Positions 61,141 through 64,000 of a stretch of 64,000 bases of DNA are shown piece by piece. Position numbers and translations under genes: made by a program. The stretch comes from Chryseobacterium sp. ERMR1:04 (GTDB lineage Bacteria; Bacteroidota; Bacteroidia; Flavobacteriales; Weeksellaceae). The stretch lies in the NCBI RefSeq assembly GCF_001297705.1, contig NZ_LIRF01000005.1, positions 124,001 through 188,000 on the forward strand, read 5' to 3'. The notes under the pieces are model-generated. The model was given only the letters and a program-made list of their open reading frames with translations. It had not been told where the DNA came from and searched no databases. Every line of letters begins with the position of its first letter. The stretch's first letter is position 1.

Positions 61141-63177
61141 TTATCCAATCTCAATACCGTTTTCTACTTGAGTATCATCAGGTGTTACAAAAGATAACTT
61201 ACCGTCTGGTTTTGTTGTTAATAATAACATTCCCTGAGATTCAATTCCTCTGATTTTTCTTGGAGCAAGGTTTAATAAGATCATTACCTGCTTTCCAGTC
61301 ACTTCTTCCGGAGTGAAACTTTCTGCAATTCCTGAAACTACTGTTCTTACGTCAACACCGGTATCAACAGTCAATTTTAATAATTTATCAGCTTTCTCAA
61401 CTTTTTCAGCTTCAATAATAGTAGCTGTTCTTAAATCGATTTTCGTGAAATCATCAAAAGTTATTTCCTCTTTCATAGGATTTGCGTTAAGGTTTGTTTT
61501 TTTATTGTTTTGTTTTGTGTCTTCTAATTTTTGAATTTGAGCTTCAATAACATCGTCTTCAATTTTTGAGAAAAGAAGAGATGATTCGTTGATTTTATGT
61601 CCTGTTTCAATTAAAACATTTTTAGTTTCAACATCATTCCAGTTTGATTTTTCAACGTTGAACATATTCAATAATTTCTCAGAACTGAATGGCATAAATG
61701 GTTCACATAATTGAGCCAAAGCAACGGCAATCTGAGCTCCCACAAATAAAGATTGTGCCGCTTTTTCAGGATTGTCTTTAATGGTTTTCCAAGGCTCTTC
61801 TGCTTGAAGGTACTGATTTCCGAAACGTGCTAAATTCATTAAAGCAGTTAAAGAATTTCTGAATTCGTAATTTTCTAGGAATCCTGAAATTTCTTTTGCC
61901 GATTTATTGATTTCCTGTAATTCAGGAGCATTTACATCACCTTGAGGAATGACACCATCATAATATTTATGAATAAGAACGGCAACTCTGTTGATAAAGT
62001 TTCCAAAAATTCCTACTAATTCCGAATTGTTTTTAGTCTGGAAATCTTTCCAAGTAAAATTATTATCCTTTGTTTCAGGAGCAGAAGAAAGCAAAGCATA
62101 TCTTAATACATCTTGCTGTCCAGGGAAATCCTGAACATATTCGTGTGCCCAAACTGCCCAGTTTCTTGAGGTTGAAATTTTATCGTTTTCAAGATTCAGG
62201 AATTCAAAAGCCGGAACATTGGTTGGCATAATGTAATCTCCGTGAGCCTTCATCATCGCAGGGAAAATAATACAGTGGAATACAATATTGTCTTTTCCGA
62301 TAAAGTGAACTAAATCACTGTTTTCGTTTTGCCAGTAATCTTTCCAGTCTTTTCCGTTTTTCGCAGCCCATTCTTTCGTGAAAGAAATATATCCAATAGG
62401 AGCATCAAACCAAACGTATAATACTTTTCCGTCTGCATTTGGAAGTGGAACAGGAACTCCCCAGTTTAGATCTCTGGTCATCGCACGAGGTTTTAACCCA
62501 TCGTTTAACCAAGATTTAACTTGTCCGTAAACGTTAGGTTTCCAATCGTCTTTATGACCTTCAATAATCCATTCATTAAGGAAATCTTCATATTCGTTTA
62601 AAGGAAGATACCAGTTTTTTGTTTCTTTAAGAATCGGAACATTTCCGCTTAGCATTGATTTTGGATTAATCAATTCTGATGGAGAAAGGGTAGAACCACA
62701 TTTTTCGCACTGATCTCCGTACGCATTTTCGTTTCCACAATTAGGGCAAGTTCCAACGATATATCGGTCAGCTAAAAATTCATTAGCCTGTTCGTCAAAA
62801 TACTGCTCAGAAACTTCTTCTGTAAATTTCCCTTTTTCGTAAAGAACTTTAAAGAAATCCTGACTCGTGTCATGATGATTTTTAGAAGTTGTTCTGGAGT
62901 ATTCATCAAAAGAAATCCCAAGATCTGAGAACGATTTTTTGATGATCTCGTGGTATTTGTCTACAATATCTTGTGGAGTAACTCCTTCTTTTTTTGCTCT
63001 GATGGTGATAGGAATTCCGTGTTCATCTGAACCACAGATAAACGCTACATCTTTTCCTGATCTTCTCTGAAATCTTGCGTAAACATCCGCAGGAATATAA
63101 ACACCTGCCAAATGTCCTATATGAACCGGTCCGTTTGCATAAGGCAAAGCTGCCGTAATCATCTTTCTGTTTGACAT
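61141..63177 (-). CDS. metG: Methionyl-tRNA synthetase with C-terminal tRNA-binding domain
   Basis: A 678-residue class I synthetase that charges tRNA-Met. The HIGH motif is in PYANGPVHIGHLAGVYIPAD cut as NGPVHIGHLAG (13-23), a zinc knuckle is CPNCGNENAYGDQCEKCGS (about 145-165), and the KMSKS loop has the form DKISTSRNWAVWA (about 333). The anticodon-binding helical domain follows (400-545), and the C-terminal EMAP-like tRNA-binding domain (about 570-678) has FDDFTKIDLRTATI and GIESQGMLLLTT. Length and order are normal for the dimeric form. A TATCTTTG -7 box lies 20 bases upstream. Confidence 0.97.
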   Translation of the reverse strand: MSNRKMITAALPYANGPVHIGHLAGVYIPADVYARFQRRSGKDVAFICGSDEHGIPITIRAKKEGVTPQDIVDKYHEIIKKSFSDLGISFDEYSRTTSKNHHDTSQDFFKVLYEKGKFTEEVSEQYFDEQANEFLADRYIVGTCPNCGNENAYGDQCEKCGSTLSPSELINPKSMLSGNVPILKETKNWYLPLNEYEDFLNEWIIEGHKDDWKPNVYGQVKSWLNDGLKPRAMTRDLNWGVPVPLPNADGKVLYVWFDAPIGYISFTKEWAAKNGKDWKDYWQNENSDLVHFIGKDNIVFHCIIFPAMMKAHGDYIMPTNVPAFEFLNLENDKISTSRNWAVWAHEYVQDFPGQQDVLRYALLSSAPETKDNNFTWKDFQTKNNSELVGIFGNFINRVAVLIHKYYDGVIPQGDVNAPELQEINKSAKEISGFLENYEFRNSLTALMNLARFGNQYLQAEEPWKTIKDNPEKAAQSLFVGAQIAVALAQLCEPFMPFSSEKLLNMFNVEKSNWNDVETKNVLIETGHKINESSLLFSKIEDDVIEAQIQKLEDTKQNNKKTNLNANPMKEEITFDDFTKIDLRTATIIEAEKVEKADKLLKLTVDTGVDVRTVVSGIAESFTPEEVTGKQVMILLNLAPRKIRGIESQGMLLLTTKPDGKLSFVTPDDTQVENGIEIG

Positions 63178-63197
63178 TTATAGTAAAATTTTATCTG

Positions 63198-63205
63198 CAA
63201 AGATA
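63198..63205 (-). promoter_or_regulatory. Putative -7 box of metG
   Basis: Reads TATCTTTG on the minus strand, 20 bases before the ATG at 63177. Confidence 0.45.
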
Positions 63206-63400
63206 AGAATTATCTCCCGAAAACTGCTGTTAGTCTACGTTTAAAGTTAAAGTTTTACGATGAGATGATGCGTATTATTTTAGCGTTCATTAAGTTGGTG
63301 TGTAGTAAAACAGATTCCGTTGAGCTGTCTATCAATTTATAAAATCATTTTAACGGTTTCAATACTAAAGATCCCAAATGATTATTTTAAAATAAATAGC

Positions 63401-63679
63401 TTAAGAGTCTCTAAATAAAATAATAATTAAAAAGGAAATAATGAAGTAACAAATGAAAGGGTATATGATGTATTTTCTATTTTGTTTTTTAAAAAATGTT
63501 ATTACTGCATCTACCAATAAACCTATGAATATAAGAGGGATTCCAACAAATAAGGTTGGTAACATCTTTGGATTACCTAAGCAAGATCTATGATTCTCAA
63601 TAAAAATTTGACCATAAGCGCAAAACCCAAATAAAATAATCGAAATAATGAAAATTCTTTTGTTAATGTATTTATTCAT
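63401..63679 (-). CDS. Small membrane protein of unknown function
   Basis: A 92-residue protein with three hydrophobic segments: IIFIISIILFGFCAYGQ-like residues 8-24, TLFVGIPLIFIGLLVDAVIT (about 42-61) and PFICYFIISFLIIILF (about 73-89). The segment between helices 1 and 2 (IFIENHRSCLGNPKML) is polar and contains one cysteine. No family recognised. The gene is AT-rich like its surroundings. It may belong to one transcription unit with the partial gene to its right, about 150 bases away. Confidence 0.6.
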   Translation of the reverse strand: MNKYINKRIFIISIILFGFCAYGQIFIENHRSCLGNPKMLPTLFVGIPLIFIGLLVDAVITFFKKQNRKYIIYPFICYFIISFLIIILFRDS

Positions 63680-63826
63680 GTGTTTGAGTTTTGATTATTA
63701 AGATGATATTGACTAATTGAGAATTATCAATATTTTATTTTTTCAAATAGAAAAGATGTCCATTAAAACATTTTCCTGACTATAAATATGATCTCGTTTA
63801 TTCACTTTATAGAATTTATTAATTTT

Positions 63827-64000
63827 CTATTTTTCGGAAATTATTTCACCTGTATCACTGTCCATATAATAATAAATTGGTGAGGCTGCGGGAGGTTCTC
63901 CTATTCCATAAGGACCATTGTAAGGCTTGCCTTCTAGTATCTTAATAATAAATTGTTTTTTTCCTTTTGTAATATCAAACCATAATTCAAAATTATCAAA
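63827..64000 (-). CDS. Unknown protein, C-terminal 57 residues (5' end outside window)
   Basis: On the minus strand an open frame enters from the right edge and ends with TAG at 63827-63829. The residues include FELWFDITKGKKQFIIKILE, KPYNGPYGIGEPPAASPIYY and the end YMDSDTGEIISEK. The end pattern, aromatic strand then DSDTGEI, resembles the close of small beta domains such as PepSY, but this is too short to assign. Clean open frame and Gly/Pro content argue that it is coding. Confidence 0.55.
   Translation of the reverse strand, partial: FDNFELWFDITKGKKQFIIKILEGKPYNGPYGIGEPPAASPIYYYMDSDTGEIISEK

Overview
The window looks like chromosome of a Chryseobacterium-type member of the Flavobacteriia (Bacteroidota). 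The DNA is AT-rich, many promoters match the Bacteroidota -7 motif TAnnTTTG (sometimes with TTG about 15-20 bases upstream), and the gene content fits: porT of the type IX secretion system behind ubiE, TonB-dependent receptors, an RNase Y, the flavobacterial order dnaA - low-molecular-weight phosphatase - RsmI-like methylase, and a 6S-like RNA between zapA and rny. No tRNA, rRNA, CRISPR array, transposase or prophage was seen.

Layout. 1-2811: tail of a TonB receptor, an epimerase-type threonine dehydrogenase and a degenerate polysaccharide-deacetylase-like gene. 2812-5816: a rearranged locus in which an intact membrane metallophosphoesterase is followed by decayed copies of its own 3' end, with a methyltransferase gene between them. 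5864-9117: KAS III-like enzyme, then a three-gene operon with ubiE and porT. 9254-11643: coiled-coil protein, zapA, 6S RNA, rny. 11717-22573: mostly housekeeping and transport (MFS carrier, YeiH with a LysR regulator, thioesterase, ArsC-like protein, an idi - secreted protein - gcvT operon, serA, mscL), plus a small Cys-rich double-glycine leader peptide at 13130.

23471-38665 is the most distinctive part. Two S74-type self-processing surface proteins (23471, 25735) and three secreted jelly-roll (C1q-like) proteins (35699, 36754, 37949) all start, right after the signal peptide, with the same short module (VGI-T-P-LDV). The middle jelly-roll gene has an in-frame TAA exactly at the signal-peptide junction and reads as a fresh pseudogene. 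Between them lie nnr, lgt, yidD, rarA and a DUF2339 membrane protein.

38963-45902: pheA, a thioesterase, dnaA, the phosphatase and methylase, and lipoprotein or DUF genes. 45974-54620: an AraC regulator, a TolC/HlyD/MFS efflux operon, then a TonB receptor and a siderophore-interacting reductase, which together suggest substrate export and ferric-siderophore use. 55230-57998: MoxR ATPase and VWA protein pair. The window ends with small uncharacterised proteins, metG, and the 3' end of an unknown gene running off the right edge.

Intergenic spaces carry several dispersed palindromic repeat families (about 80-bp inverted repeats, mini-hairpin clusters, a 391-bp element with inverted ends). Assignments are from reading motifs; no database search was run.
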